Source: Corallococcus sp. CA053C
GTDB lineage: Bacteria > Myxococcota > Myxococcia > Myxococcales > Myxococcaceae
NCBI RefSeq assembly: GCF_003611675.1
Contig: NZ_RAWA01000007.1
Coordinates: forward strand, 1-64,000
Direction: 5' to 3'
DNA: 64,000 bases
The position numbers were made by a program, and so were the translations under genes. Under the pieces are notes generated by a model. It ran no database searches and had not been told where the DNA came from. It was given only the letters and a program-made list of their open reading frames with translations. Positions 9,233-18,287 of this stretch are shown here, piece by piece. Every line of letters starts with the position of its first letter. The stretch's first letter is position 1.

Positions 9233-11139
9233 GGCGAGGACTCCGTGTGAGCCGCAGGAAGCACGCACCGTAGCAGGGCCCCCTGCCCGGGAGGGCTCTC
9301 TGCTTGCAAGCGGCCGCCGTGCGCCTCGACGATGGAGCGGCTGATGGACAGCCCCATGCCCAGCCCGTGCTCCTTGGTGGAGTAGAAGGGCTCGAAGATG
9401 AGGGCCAGCCGCGACGGCTCGATGCCTCCTCCCGAGTCCTGCACGCTCAACTCCACCTGACCCGTGACTGGCGAGGCGGTACGGACCCTCAGCTGGCGTT
9501 GGCCCGCGGGGACATCGGCCATGGCATCCATGGCGTTGATGAGCAGGTTGAGCACCACCTGTTGGAGCTGGATTCCGTCCCCCTGGACGGCGGGCAGCGA
9601 CGGGGCCAGCACCAGCCGCAGGTCCGCACCGCGCAGGTGCGTGTCGTTGGCCAGCAGGCGCGCCACCTCGCAGACCAGGTCATTGAGTGAGTGGAGCTCC
9701 TGCCGGGGCTCCCCTCGCTTGAGCAGCCCGCGCATGCGGTGAATGACTTCGCCCGCGCGCTTGTCGTCGGAGATGATGTCCCCGAGGGCCTCGCGCACCT
9801 CGCCCAGCTCCACGGGGCTGGCGTTCAGCAGGCGGCGTGCGGCCTGGGCGTTGCTGAGAATCGCGGCCAGGGGTTGGTTGAGCTCATGAGCCAGTGAGGC
9901 GGCCAGCTCGCCCAGGGCGGCCACCCGGCTCATGTGGGCCAGCTGATCCAGGGTTCGACGTGCCTCCATCTCCGCGACCTTCTCCAGGCGTTGGCGCTCG
10001 AGCAGCTCGGCCTGGGCACGCATGCGGCGGCGGCGCTCCACCACGAGCCCCCCGGCCACCAGCGCCTGCAGGCCGCTGATCGTCAGGGCTCCCAGGCCCC
10101 ACCAGCGGTAGCGCTCCCAGAGCGTGGGCTCGTCGAAGGTGAGCCGCGTCCCGGGAGGCACCCGCTCACGGGGGATGTCCCAGCGCCGCAGCACGCGGGC
10201 ATCGACCGTCAGCGTGTCCACGGATGCCGGCTTCAGGGGCGCGAGGAATTCCTCCTGCGCTCCGTGCAACACGCGGGAGGTGAGCATGCCCAGCTGTTGG
10301 CCCACGGCCTCGTAGCTGACAAGCGCTCCGCCAACAAACCCCAGCCCCAGGACGGTCTCGTGGACGGTGAAGCAGGGCCGGTTGCTGGCGGAGAGCAACA
10401 TGCGTGCGATCTCGCGCCCCACGAAGGGTCTCCCGCTGGAATCGGTCATGAAGCTGAAGGCGAGGACAGTGGTGTCGTCCGGCAGGGTCCTCGCGCGCTG
10501 GAGCAACTCGGCCAGCGGCAGGTTGCTCAGGTCGATGAGCTCCAGCCCCCGCTGCGCCAGCAACGGTTGCAGCTCTCGCACCATCTGCTCCTGCTGAGCA
10601 CGCTCCCAGCGACTGGAGCCGTTGACGAGCGCCAGCCTCCGTGTGCCGGGCAGCAGCTGCAGGGCCAGCTCCGCGGTGGCCCGCACGTCATAATGCAACC
10701 AGAGGCCCGCCACCCGCTCCAGGCGAGGCTGCTGCTCCCAGAGCCGCGCGTCCTCGGAGAGGACGATCATCGGGATATCCGGCCACAGCTCCCGGCGCAG
10801 CTGCGAGGCCAGCTGGATGGCGTCGGAGCGGAAGGCGATGAGGGCATCCGGCCGGCGCTCCCGATACTTGGCCAGATACCAGGTGTGCAGGGCGTGTGTG
10901 TAGGCAGGCCCGCGGGCCCAACCCAGATCCAGGCTCTCGACATCCAGGGTGATGGGGCCGCCCTGGGCCTCCCACAACGAGGAGCGGAGACTGGCGACGA
11001 GCATCGCCATGGCGGGCAGCGCCGTATCCTCGGGAATGAACAGGAGCACGGACTTTTCAGCCGGACGCGCCTCCTGGGCCACCGCCTGGGGGGACAGCAG
11101 CGACAGGATGCAGAAGACAAAGACGGTGCGCCAGGACAT
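9229..11139 (-). CDS. Sensor histidine kinase with periplasmic ABC-substrate-binding-like domain
   Basis: 636 residues from the ATG at 11139; a GTG at 11148 is also in frame. A signal sequence (VFVFCILSLLSPQAVAQ) precedes a periplasmic domain of about 300 residues related to ABC transporter substrate-binding proteins (SVLLFIPEDTALPAM, GLWLHYDVRATAELALQLLP, NRPCFTVHETVLGLGFVGGA). A transmembrane helix (WGLGALTISGLQALVAGGLV) at about 345-365 follows, then a HisKA domain with HELNQPLAAILSNAQAARRL and an HATPase domain with NLLINAMDAM (N box), DSGGGI and GLGMGLSISRSIVEAHGGRL. The stop overlaps the response-regulator start by four bases. The ligand is unknown. Confidence 0.92.
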   Translation of the reverse strand: MSWRTVFVFCILSLLSPQAVAQEARPAEKSVLLFIPEDTALPAMAMLVASLRSSLWEAQGGPITLDVESLDLGWARGPAYTHALHTWYLAKYRERRPDALIAFRSDAIQLASQLRRELWPDIPMIVLSEDARLWEQQPRLERVAGLWLHYDVRATAELALQLLPGTRRLALVNGSSRWERAQQEQMVRELQPLLAQRGLELIDLSNLPLAELLQRARTLPDDTTVLAFSFMTDSSGRPFVGREIARMLLSASNRPCFTVHETVLGLGFVGGALVSYEAVGQQLGMLTSRVLHGAQEEFLAPLKPASVDTLTVDARVLRRWDIPRERVPPGTRLTFDEPTLWERYRWWGLGALTISGLQALVAGGLVVERRRRMRAQAELLERQRLEKVAEMEARRTLDQLAHMSRVAALGELAASLAHELNQPLAAILSNAQAARRLLNASPVELGEVREALGDIISDDKRAGEVIHRMRGLLKRGEPRQELHSLNDLVCEVARLLANDTHLRGADLRLVLAPSLPAVQGDGIQLQQVVLNLLINAMDAMADVPAGQRQLRVRTASPVTGQVELSVQDSGGGIEPSRLALIFEPFYSTKEHGLGMGLSISRSIVEAHGGRLQAESPPGQGALLRCVLPAAHTESSP

Positions 11140-11181
11140 GGCGGACACTTTGAACGTAAGAGTTCGCTGTGTCCCCTTCCA

Positions 11182-11330
11182 GCGCGAGGTCCGTCCGGGT
11201 GGGGGCGACCAGAAGTACTACGTGAAGCGCGACTTCACGTATTCCAAGTCGGACTCGAAGGCGGTCATCACCGGCCCGTACGTCGTGCGCTCGCAGCCGG
11301 TCACCACGGCGGGCGCGACCCAGGCCGCCA
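11182..11330 (+). pseudogene. Truncated duplicate of the APCDD1-like gene
   Basis: About 145 bp closely match the start of the mature region of the gene at 5189, from GCGAGGTCC through GCGACCCAGGCC. There is no signal peptide and no 3' half. Relative to the parent it lacks 57 nt (19 codons, in frame). The missing block is bounded in the parent by two copies of GGTCATCACC, and one copy remains here, which indicates a deletion between short direct repeats. The fragment sits head-to-head just upstream of the histidine-kinase gene, so it could now be part of that gene's 5' region. It is a gene fossil, not a coding unit. Confidence 0.85.
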
Positions 11331-11457
11331 CTTGGGTTGACGCAAAACCTGGAGTCGCTCCATGGGTTGGGTGGCTCGCAAGGAGGACCCGCCATGGCGG
11401 ATGAGCGGGTTCCGGTGCACCCGTTCGAGGGCATCGAGCCATGGTAGAGATCATTCC

Positions 11458-12990
11458 ATGGTCTACGACGTGATCATCGCAGGGGCCGGCCCGGTCGGCC
11501 TGTTCCTCGCCTGCGAGCTGCGGCTCGCGAAGCTCTCCGTGCTGGTGCTTGAACAATCGGAGGATCCGCACTCACCCCTGAAGCGGCTTCCGTTTGGAAG
11601 GCGAGGACTCTGGGGCCCGAGCATCGAAGCGTTCTACCGGCGCGGACTGCTGGAACAGATTGCGTCGCAACGTCGTGTCGAAGAGAGGGCCCCTGGCCAG
11701 TCGAGACCTGGATCCATGGCGTCCGGAGCACAGCCCCGCGGGCCGGCCGGACACTTCGCGGGCATCGCGTTCGACTACAGCAACATCGATTCGTCGCGGT
11801 GGACGTACCGACTCCCGAGCCCGGCGGACACCCAATTGGGGAGCGAAACGGAGCATCTCGAGCGCGTCCTCGCGGCTCATGCACTCTCCGTCGGAGTCGA
11901 GATCCAGCGCGGCCAGGGTGTCGAAGGCTTCGAGCCTTTGAACGATGAAGTCACCGTCCGTGCCGGCGAGCAGCGCTTTCGCGCGCGTTGGCTCGTGGGT
12001 TGCGACGGCGGCCGCAGCACCGTCCGCAAGCAAGGTGGCTTCGAGTTCGTGGGGACCGAGCCTGAGTTCACGGGATATTCGGTCCAGGTCGAACTCGCCG
12101 ACCCGGAGAAACTCCGCCCGGGCCGTCATTACACGCCGACCGGTATGTACAATCAGGGTCAGCCCGGGGTGATCGCGATGGCCGACTTCGACGGCGGCGC
12201 ATTCCATCGCACCCAACCGGTCACGCGCGAGCACGTGCAAGCCGTCTTACGGCGCGTGTCCTGCACTGACGTGACCCTCAAAGCGTTGAACGTCGCCACG
12301 ACATGGACCGACCGCGCGTACCAGGCAACGACCTACCGCAAGGGGCGGGTGCTGCTGGCGGGCGACGCCGCGCACATTCATTCACCGCTCGGCGGACAAG
12401 GGTTGAACCTCGGACTTGGAGACGCAATGAACCTCGGGTGGAAGCTTGCTGCCACCCTCCGAGGCGATGCCCCCGAGGGCTTGCTCGACAGCTACACCAC
12501 GGAGCGTCATCCGGTCGGGGCGCGCATCCTCGATTGGTCGCGGGCCCAAGTGGCGCTGATGCGACCCAGCCGACATTCCCGCGCGCTCGAAGCCATCCTG
12601 CGCGACCTGATCGACACGCGCGACGGCACGACCTACTTCGCTGAACGTGTCTGGGGGGTGTCCCTGCGCTACGACCTCGGCGATGAACACCCGTTGGTGG
12701 GCCGCAGCTGCCCGGACTTCGAGCTGGAGGACGGAACACGGCTCGGCACACTGCTCCGAGCTGGAAATGGTTTGCTGTTGGACTTCGGCCGGCAGGCGTC
12801 GCTCCAGGCGCTGGGTGGCCTTTGGGGCGACCCGGTCAGGTACGTGGCCAGCGACGCCAGGGATCGCCTTGGACTGAGCGCGCTGCTCGTGCGTCCTGAT
12901 GGGTTCGTTGCATGGGCGAGCGATACGACTCCCAATCCCGAGGAAGTCACACGCGCCGCGGCGAGATGGTTCGCGAGCCGCCCGCGCTGA
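11458..12990 (+). CDS. FAD-dependent aromatic monooxygenase (PheA/TfdB, rifampicin-monooxygenase-like)
   Basis: 510 residues. The N-terminal FAD-binding dinucleotide fold has GAGPVG at residues 9-14 and LVLEQ at the end of beta 2. The family DG motif is GCDGGRSTVRKQ, and the second FAD motif is VLLAGDAAHIHSPLGGQGLN followed by LGLGDAMNLGWKLAA. The C-terminal 130 residues form the thioredoxin-like domain usual in pentachlorophenol and rifampicin monooxygenases (LVGRSCPDFELEDGTRLG, GLLLDFG). The enzyme should hydroxylate an aromatic or naphthoquinoid substrate using NAD(P)H and O2. It stands alone, so a role in detoxification or antibiotic modification is inference only. The nearby start at 11362 is a frame extension without support. 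Confidence 0.88.
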   Translation: MVYDVIIAGAGPVGLFLACELRLAKLSVLVLEQSEDPHSPLKRLPFGRRGLWGPSIEAFYRRGLLEQIASQRRVEERAPGQSRPGSMASGAQPRGPAGHFAGIAFDYSNIDSSRWTYRLPSPADTQLGSETEHLERVLAAHALSVGVEIQRGQGVEGFEPLNDEVTVRAGEQRFRARWLVGCDGGRSTVRKQGGFEFVGTEPEFTGYSVQVELADPEKLRPGRHYTPTGMYNQGQPGVIAMADFDGGAFHRTQPVTREHVQAVLRRVSCTDVTLKALNVATTWTDRAYQATTYRKGRVLLAGDAAHIHSPLGGQGLNLGLGDAMNLGWKLAATLRGDAPEGLLDSYTTERHPVGARILDWSRAQVALMRPSRHSRALEAILRDLIDTRDGTTYFAERVWGVSLRYDLGDEHPLVGRSCPDFELEDGTRLGTLLRAGNGLLLDFGRQASLQALGGLWGDPVRYVASDARDRLGLSALLVRPDGFVAWASDTTPNPEEVTRAAARWFASRPR

Positions 12991-13057
12991 GCCCGTTCCT
13001 CGACCGTCTTCCGCAGCACGTCCTTCCGGATGTATCACTCGACCTTCAAACCATGAC

Positions 13058-14443
13058 CTACGGCTCGGGGACGCGGAGGTCGCGCGAGCGCAGCAGCATC
13101 GCGGACGCGGTGGCGGGGGCGAGCACCGACGCGACGATGATGCCCCAGTCCCACGGGCCCCGGGCGCGGGCGGCGTTGTAGGTGATTGCCTGCACCAGCG
13201 TGAGACAGGCATCCGCGCTGGTGAGCCCGCCCAGCAGCGTGGCCAGCCCGTCACGCCAGCGGCGCATCAGGAGCAGCAGTCCGACGATGAGCCCCACGTC
13301 GAACAACACCCATGCCCCCTGTACCCACGGCGAGGGGAACCAGGGCGTGCTCACCGGCAGCGCGAGCAGCATCGTCCACGGCACCAGCAGCGCGGTCAGC
13401 GCGCGCACGAAGAGGCGGGGCCGGCGCAGCAGCGTGACGAGTCCGAACTTCACCAGGCTGCCCCGCGCGAAGGCGCGCAGCGCGTCGTACACCGCCCACG
13501 GGGCCGGTTCGTCCGCGGGGTGCGAGAGGAACAGGGGCACCCAGGCGTCGGGGCGGAACTTGGCCTTGAAGGCGCGCAGGCCCTCGAAGTCGAACAGGGG
13601 CCGGCCCGCCGTGCGCGCGAGTCTCAGCCACGGACGCACCGGGCCCGCGAGCGGCGCCAGCCCCAGCGTCACGTACCGGCGTCCGTTCGCCGCCGCGGCG
13701 CGCATGGCGGCGTCCACCAGCGTCTCCGCGGTGCCATTGGGCGCGGAGGGTTCGCGCAGCAGGTCCTGGAGGAACCAGCCGTCGCGCGCGTACACGGGCG
13801 TCACCGACAGGAAGCCCACCACGCGGCCCTCCCGCTCCGCCACGAAGGCGCGGCGCTCGCGGGCGAAGGCACCGGGGGCCAGCCCCACCAGGAAGCCCAT
13901 GGTCGCCATCCGCCGCGACGCCAGCCAGTGCTCCGCCAGCACCTCCACCGCGGCGCGCAGCGGGTGGCCCGGCGTGTCCATCACCTCGGCGGGCACCTCG
14001 CGGACGCGCACGCCGTGGGCCCGGGCGCGGCGGAGCTGTTCGCGCAGGCTGCGGCTGCCGCGCACCACCGCGTCCCATTTCGCTGGGTCCCACACCGGCT
14101 GCTCTCCGATGGGCAGCTCCCGGAATGGGACGAGCTGGGAGAAGCGCGCCTCGGTGGCGAAGAAGCTCACGCGCCGGCCCGCGCTCCGGGCCGCATGATG
14201 GAAGCCCTCCACCACCTCCCGCACGCGCTCCGGCGCGGCGATGGGGCCGCCTCCCGCCACCCACGCGCCGCCCGTGTCCACGTACGCCACGCACCCGTTC
14301 CCCCCGGGCGCGAACCAGTAGCGGAAGCCCGGTTGCAGCACCTGGAAGGACGTCGCGTTCCAGCCGTGGTGCCGCAGCAGCGCCAGCACCCGCGCCCGCT
14401 CGCCCCCCGCGTCCGGGGCGGGTTGTTCGTTGGAGACACCCAT
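13058..14443 (-). CDS. DUF2156 protein (phosphatidylglycerol lysyltransferase-like domain) with C-terminal membrane helices
   Basis: 461 residues from the ATG at 14443. Residues 10-300 match the MprF/LpiB C-terminal DUF2156 fold, a double GNAT-like domain. Features are FRYWFAPGGNGCVAYVDTGG, FATEARF, SLREQLRRARAHGVRVREV, RRAFVAEREGRVVGFLSVTP, VDAAMRAAAANGRRYVTLGL and FDFEGLRAFKAKFRPDAWVP. The C-terminal 150 residues contain at least four hydrophobic helices (LVPWTMLLALPV, WVLFDVGLIVGLLLLM and others). In classical MprF the membrane domain is N-terminal, so the order is reversed here. The likely role is modification of a lipid or other amine with an aminoacyl group at the cytoplasmic membrane. 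The substrate is unknown. Confidence 0.75.
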   Translation of the reverse strand: MGVSNEQPAPDAGGERARVLALLRHHGWNATSFQVLQPGFRYWFAPGGNGCVAYVDTGGAWVAGGGPIAAPERVREVVEGFHHAARSAGRRVSFFATEARFSQLVPFRELPIGEQPVWDPAKWDAVVRGSRSLREQLRRARAHGVRVREVPAEVMDTPGHPLRAAVEVLAEHWLASRRMATMGFLVGLAPGAFARERRAFVAEREGRVVGFLSVTPVYARDGWFLQDLLREPSAPNGTAETLVDAAMRAAAANGRRYVTLGLAPLAGPVRPWLRLARTAGRPLFDFEGLRAFKAKFRPDAWVPLFLSHPADEPAPWAVYDALRAFARGSLVKFGLVTLLRRPRLFVRALTALLVPWTMLLALPVSTPWFPSPWVQGAWVLFDVGLIVGLLLLMRRWRDGLATLLGGLTSADACLTLVQAITYNAARARGPWDWGIIVASVLAPATASAMLLRSRDLRVPEP

Positions 14444-14643
14444 GGGGTTGGCGCTCAAGCTACGTCCCGCCCTGTTGATTAGAGCATAAGAGCCGTTTCT
14501 CTCCAGAAAGAGCAGCGGGGCGGAGACGGTCCACTGACGGGTGCCGGCCGGGTTGTGCGCCTGGCCGGTGGGTTGGCCCTCTGGCCGGGGCCCGGGGCGC
14601 CACCGGGGCCTGGGGTAGCCTCGCGCGAAGAGGCCACGCGGTC

Positions 14644-14985
14644 ATGTCTCCCGGAGAAGCGATGTCCCTGAAGTCCCTCGTGTAGTGGTCCCTGCTGACC
14701 GTCCTCCTGGGCGCATGTGCGGGCCCGTCGCCGTCCGAGCGCCCCGTGGCATTGCTGCCCCGGGTCCTCTTCCAGTCCCCCATCGCCCTGCTGCGCGCGT
14801 TGGAGGACAACGAGAACGCCGCCTGGAAGGACGTGGAGCCGCTCCTGGACAAACAGCAGCAGGCGAAGGCCCGGGAGCTCTTCGCCCGGCAGCGCGAGGA
14901 ACGACTGCAAGCCAGCGAGTCGCTGAGCGGCCCCGGCGCGTGCCAGCCAGGGCACTCTTGCGGCGAAGTTGGCGCACAGGAATGA
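14644..14985 (+). pseudogene. Decayed copy A of LTxxQ (Spy-like) lipoprotein gene
   Basis: The sequence closely matches the gene at 18288 from the shared 5' leader (GGTAGCCTCGCGCGAAGAGG) to the last codons. It carries an in-frame TAG at 14683-14685, eight codons into the signal peptide where the other copy has CGG. It also lacks 249 nt (83 codons) from the middle. The deletion ends at CTGCTGC, which occurs at both deletion borders in the intact copy, so recombination between short direct repeats is the likely cause. The remaining 3' part encodes NENAAWKDVEPLLDKQQQAK and the common C-terminus GHSCGEVGAQ. Confidence 0.88.
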
Positions 14986-15067
14986 ACGGAGGGGCTTCCT
15001 CGGGCTTTGAGATGCACCCCTTTAGACATCTGATGAGGAAGCCGCGCGTGTCATCGCTACCGAGTCC

Positions 15068-15724
15068 TCAACGCGCCTTCTTCTTGAGCGGGATGACCTG
15101 GAACTTCGACTGGGCATATTCGAGGGTGCCCAGTTCCTTGCCATAGACGGCGTCCTCATCCACGTAGGACGTGATGCGAATGACCCGGCCTTTTCGGGGC
15201 AGGTGGTAGGCCAGGATGGAGCCTCCCCAATCCCGGAGGTACTTCTCGCTCAGCCCAGGTTTGCCCTTGGAGGCGATGAGCCCCGCGTTGGCGTAGAGCT
15301 GGATGGCCTTCTCGAGGGAAACCTCCAGGGCATCCTTCTCGAGCTTCAGTCCCGACTTGTCACAGCGGTAGACAGCGGTGTTGACCACCGAGACCCCGGT
15401 GCCCACGAGCGCAAGATGATAGCCCTCCGGGTTCTTGAACAGGGCGGCCTCGTAGGTCGTGCCGGAGTCGTCCTCCGTGGACATGTAGCCGTTGGGCACG
15501 TCCCGGATCTTCCAGGTCTGCCCCACGACCTCCTCGGCGAAGGACGCCCCGGAATCATCTTCCGAATCGTCCTTCGCCTCGGGCTTCACGGTCGCCTTGA
15601 GGTGTGCCTCCAGATGCCGGAGCGCGGTCTCGATGTTGGTGGTGGCACAGCCAGCGCTCGCCGCTGGCTTCGCGGGAGGCGCCGAAGCAAGGGCCAGGAT
15701 GACGACAGCCTTCAGGAGCACCAC
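15068..15724 (-). CDS. Secreted protein of unknown function
   Basis: 218 residues from a GTG at 15724, with AAAGGA seven bases upstream. A signal peptide (VLLKAVVILALASAPPAKPA, cleavage before about residue 25) is followed by an acidic linker (KPEAKDDSEDDSGASF). A compact domain then runs from VVGQTWKIRDVPNGYMSTED to a basic tail (VIPLKKKAR). Two Cys residues remain in the mature part (AGCATTN and VYRCDKSG). There are no catalytic motifs that I recognise. It ends about 80 bp from the decayed Spy-like copy and faces it. It is probably periplasmic or outer-surface. Codon bias and signal peptide support a real gene. Confidence 0.65.
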   Translation of the reverse strand: MVLLKAVVILALASAPPAKPAASAGCATTNIETALRHLEAHLKATVKPEAKDDSEDDSGASFAEEVVGQTWKIRDVPNGYMSTEDDSGTTYEAALFKNPEGYHLALVGTGVSVVNTAVYRCDKSGLKLEKDALEVSLEKAIQLYANAGLIASKGKPGLSEKYLRDWGGSILAYHLPRKGRVIRITSYVDEDAVYGKELGTLEYAQSKFQVIPLKKKAR

Positions 15725-15982
15725 GGCGGATTCCTTTCAGCGGGCGGAGGGAAGGAGCGCCCGGAGTCGGCGGCACTCTACCGCCTGCCCCGCCCTACCG
15801 TCCTCCGGGCGGAGGCCTGCCACGCATGTCCGGGCTTGACGTGGACAACCGCGCAGCTCAGACCTTCCTAACCTCCCCCAGGACCTCCATGCTGTGGGGC
15901 GCATCCGGTACCGCGCATGCGTCACCGCTCGGGTCAGGAGGCGCCGTTGAAGTCCCACCCGTGGAACCCAGGAGTCTGTCCC

Positions 15983-16261
15983 ATGCGAATCACCCTGTCC
16001 CTGCTGGCTGTTGTCGTGGGCGTCACCTTCTCGGCGGGTTGCGGTGGCGGGTACGAGCCGGAGCAGGCACCGGCGTCCGAGTCGGCCCCTGTCGAGGAAC
16101 AGCTCCCGGAAGGCACTGTCACGCAGCTGGCCATCTGCACGCAGAAGTGGACGTGCAATTACGTCCGTTGGTACAGCACCGAGGCGAACTGTGTCGCGGG
16201 CTGTGGCGGCGCGGCCTGCACCAAGGACTACGCGTGTACGGGCGGTTGCCTCTGCCCCTGA
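15983..16261 (+). CDS. Small cysteine-rich lipoprotein
   Basis: 92 residues from the ATG at 15983, with AGGAG eight bases upstream. The lipobox FSAGC makes Cys20 the lipidated residue. A flexible acidic linker (EPEQAPASESAPVEEQLPEG) leads to a compact 40-residue module with eight cysteines at 52, 58, 70, 74, 79, 85, 89 and 91. Its end, CTGGCLC, and the internal CVAGC give CxxxC and CxC spacings like those of CS-alpha-beta folds. It could be a surface-tethered disulfide-rich binding or toxin-like module. I cannot name a family. Compare the free defensin-like precursor at 63155. Confidence 0.65.
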   Translation: MRITLSLLAVVVGVTFSAGCGGGYEPEQAPASESAPVEEQLPEGTVTQLAICTQKWTCNYVRWYSTEANCVAGCGGAACTKDYACTGGCLCP

Positions 16262-16353
16262 GGCGGCATCGCGGTCCTCGCTGAAAGTCATTGCAGCGTG
16301 GAGGGTATCGGCGGGTCGGGAACTTCCGGCCTGCCTTCCTTGCACCAAGGCCC

Positions 16354-18141
16354 CTAGGGTCGCGCGGCCGCGAGGATGTAGCGGGGCAGCAGCTCCTCCC
16401 GGAACCGCTTCCACAGTGCGAACTGGCTGTAGTTGGCTCCGGTGAATGCCACCGCCAGGTCGAGCTCCGGGACGACCATGACGTACTGCCCGCCGTTTCC
16501 GCCCGCTTCGTACTCCGCGTAGACGCGGCCACCGACCTTCAGCTCGTGCCGCCACCAGGCGTAGCCGTAGGTCCTGCCCGGACTCATCTCCGCATGTCGG
16601 GCGGTGGAGCGCTCCACCCAGCGGCGGCTGATGACCCGCCGTCCGTTCCAGATGCCGCCGGACAGGTAGAGTTGCCCGAGCTTCAACGCGTCGCGGGGGC
16701 GGAGGTAGAGCCCGCCGCCCAGGTACGCATCGCCATCGGGCGAGAGGTTGATGTGGTGGCGTCGCATCTGGAGCGGGGCGGCCACGGTGCGCTCGAAGAG
16801 CTCCGGCAGCCAGGTGCCCGTCGTCTGGTGCAGGACGGCGCCCAGCAGGTGCATGCCCGCGGAGCAGTACACCGCCGCGTCCGCGCCGGGCTCGCGGGCC
16901 ATGGGCAGGTTCAGCGTGTACGTGTACCAGTCGGAAGGCTGCTCCTGGAGCGTGTTCTCGTTGCCGGGGGAGCTGTCGTCGTTGTCGTCGCACGCGAGCC
17001 CTGACGTCATGGTCATCAGGTGCTCCACCGTGATGCGCGCCTTGCGCGGATCCTGCGCGGCCAGGGCCGTGCCGCCGGGGAGCAGCGGGTACACCGGTGA
17101 CTCCGGCCGCAGCTTCGCGCCCTGGTCGATGGCGGCGCCCACCAGCATCGGGGCGAAGGTCTTCGAAGCGGAGCGCAGGTCGTGCGGGCGCTCCGAATCC
17201 TGGCCATGGAAGTACTCCTCGACGACGAGCTTCCCGTGGCGCGCGATGAGCAGGCCTTCGATGAGCGGCGTGGGCGTGGGGCCCGGGGTCGTATCGAGGA
17301 TGCCCTGCACCAGCGCGCGGATGGGGGCCTCGTCCATGGCGACGTCCGCGAGGGACGCCGTCGCCCAGCCGTCACCGTCGGCGATGGGCTTGCGGTAGGT
17401 GTAGACAGGTTCGGCGGGCGTGCGGGGATAGAGGCCCACCGCCTGGTCGCGTTCGCGGCGGGTGAGGTCGAGCGTGCCCAGGAAGAGGACGTTCAATGAC
17501 AGCTTCTCGGCGCTGGCGTCATACGTGCCGGTGAAACGCATTCCGCCGGAGCGGACCTCCACGAGTTGGACGGCGTCGTCCTTCAGGGAGACGCGGAAGG
17601 CGCCCTGCCGGCCCAGGTTCTTCTCCGGGTTGCGGACGAAGGCGTGGATGGCGCCGTCCGGCATCTCCTGGACGACCAGGTAGAGCGTGAAGCGATCCTC
17701 CAGCGGCGTCACGCTGCCGCGCCACACGTCCTTCTGGAGGGGGCGCAGCTCCACGGGCGTGGCGTAGCGGACGCCGCCCACCTGGATGCGCGGCTGGATC
17801 CAATGCCCGAGGATGCGCTTCCCGTCCGGCGACAGCGACCCGCGGAAGTCACCCTGGCCCCCTGGGAGCGTGAACGTCAGGGTCTGCTTCTCCAGGACGC
17901 CAGGGACGGTGAACCCTCCAATGGACGCGCGCCAGCCGCCCGGGTCGCGGACGAGGGTGAGTCCACCGCGGACCTCGGGACCGTAGGTGCCTTCCCCGCC
18001 CCAGATGCCCACCAGCGCCTTCGCGGGATCCGCGCTCCGGGATGCGGGGCCCGCGTCTGGAGTCGCGGCGGGCTGTGCCAGGGCCACTTCCTGGAACAGG
18101 GTGGCCAGGAGGAGTGACAGCCTCAGGAGGGACGGGCGCAT
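16354..18141 (-). CDS. Secreted serine hydrolase, beta-lactamase/DD-peptidase family
   Basis: 595 residues with a signal peptide (LSLLLATLFQEVALA). Residues about 40-230 form a beta-rich accessory domain (KALVGIWGGEGTYGPEVRGG, GSLSPDGKRILGHWI). From about residue 270 the beta-lactamase-related (class C-like, EstB-type) fold begins. It has SASK as the SxxK nucleophile motif (in RSASKTFAPMLVG), VEHLMTMTSGL, YCSAG at the YxN position and GGNGGQYVMVVPE near the C-terminus, corresponding to the HxG/KTG strand. Such proteins are esterases, D-amino-acid peptidases or cell-wall hydrolases in the periplasm rather than antibiotic resistance enzymes. No operon partners are evident. Confidence 0.87.
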   Translation of the reverse strand: MRPSLLRLSLLLATLFQEVALAQPAATPDAGPASRSADPAKALVGIWGGEGTYGPEVRGGLTLVRDPGGWRASIGGFTVPGVLEKQTLTFTLPGGQGDFRGSLSPDGKRILGHWIQPRIQVGGVRYATPVELRPLQKDVWRGSVTPLEDRFTLYLVVQEMPDGAIHAFVRNPEKNLGRQGAFRVSLKDDAVQLVEVRSGGMRFTGTYDASAEKLSLNVLFLGTLDLTRRERDQAVGLYPRTPAEPVYTYRKPIADGDGWATASLADVAMDEAPIRALVQGILDTTPGPTPTPLIEGLLIARHGKLVVEEYFHGQDSERPHDLRSASKTFAPMLVGAAIDQGAKLRPESPVYPLLPGGTALAAQDPRKARITVEHLMTMTSGLACDDNDDSSPGNENTLQEQPSDWYTYTLNLPMAREPGADAAVYCSAGMHLLGAVLHQTTGTWLPELFERTVAAPLQMRRHHINLSPDGDAYLGGGLYLRPRDALKLGQLYLSGGIWNGRRVISRRWVERSTARHAEMSPGRTYGYAWWRHELKVGGRVYAEYEAGGNGGQYVMVVPELDLAVAFTGANYSQFALWKRFREELLPRYILAAARP

Positions 18142-18287
18142 GGGGAGGGCTCACGGTGTCGGGACAGGGGGCGCTTGCCCTACGGGTGGAAGCGCACCCG
18201 ATTACAGGGGGCTCTCAAATGCTGACGGCAACTCCTGCTGGTAGCCTCGCGCGAAGAGGCGATGCGGTCATGTCTCCCGGAGCAACC

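Noticed and set aside
9934..11340. 468-codon plus-strand frame ending in the APCDD1 fragment
   Set aside because: Antisense to the histidine kinase, merely reading through into the pseudogene fragment.
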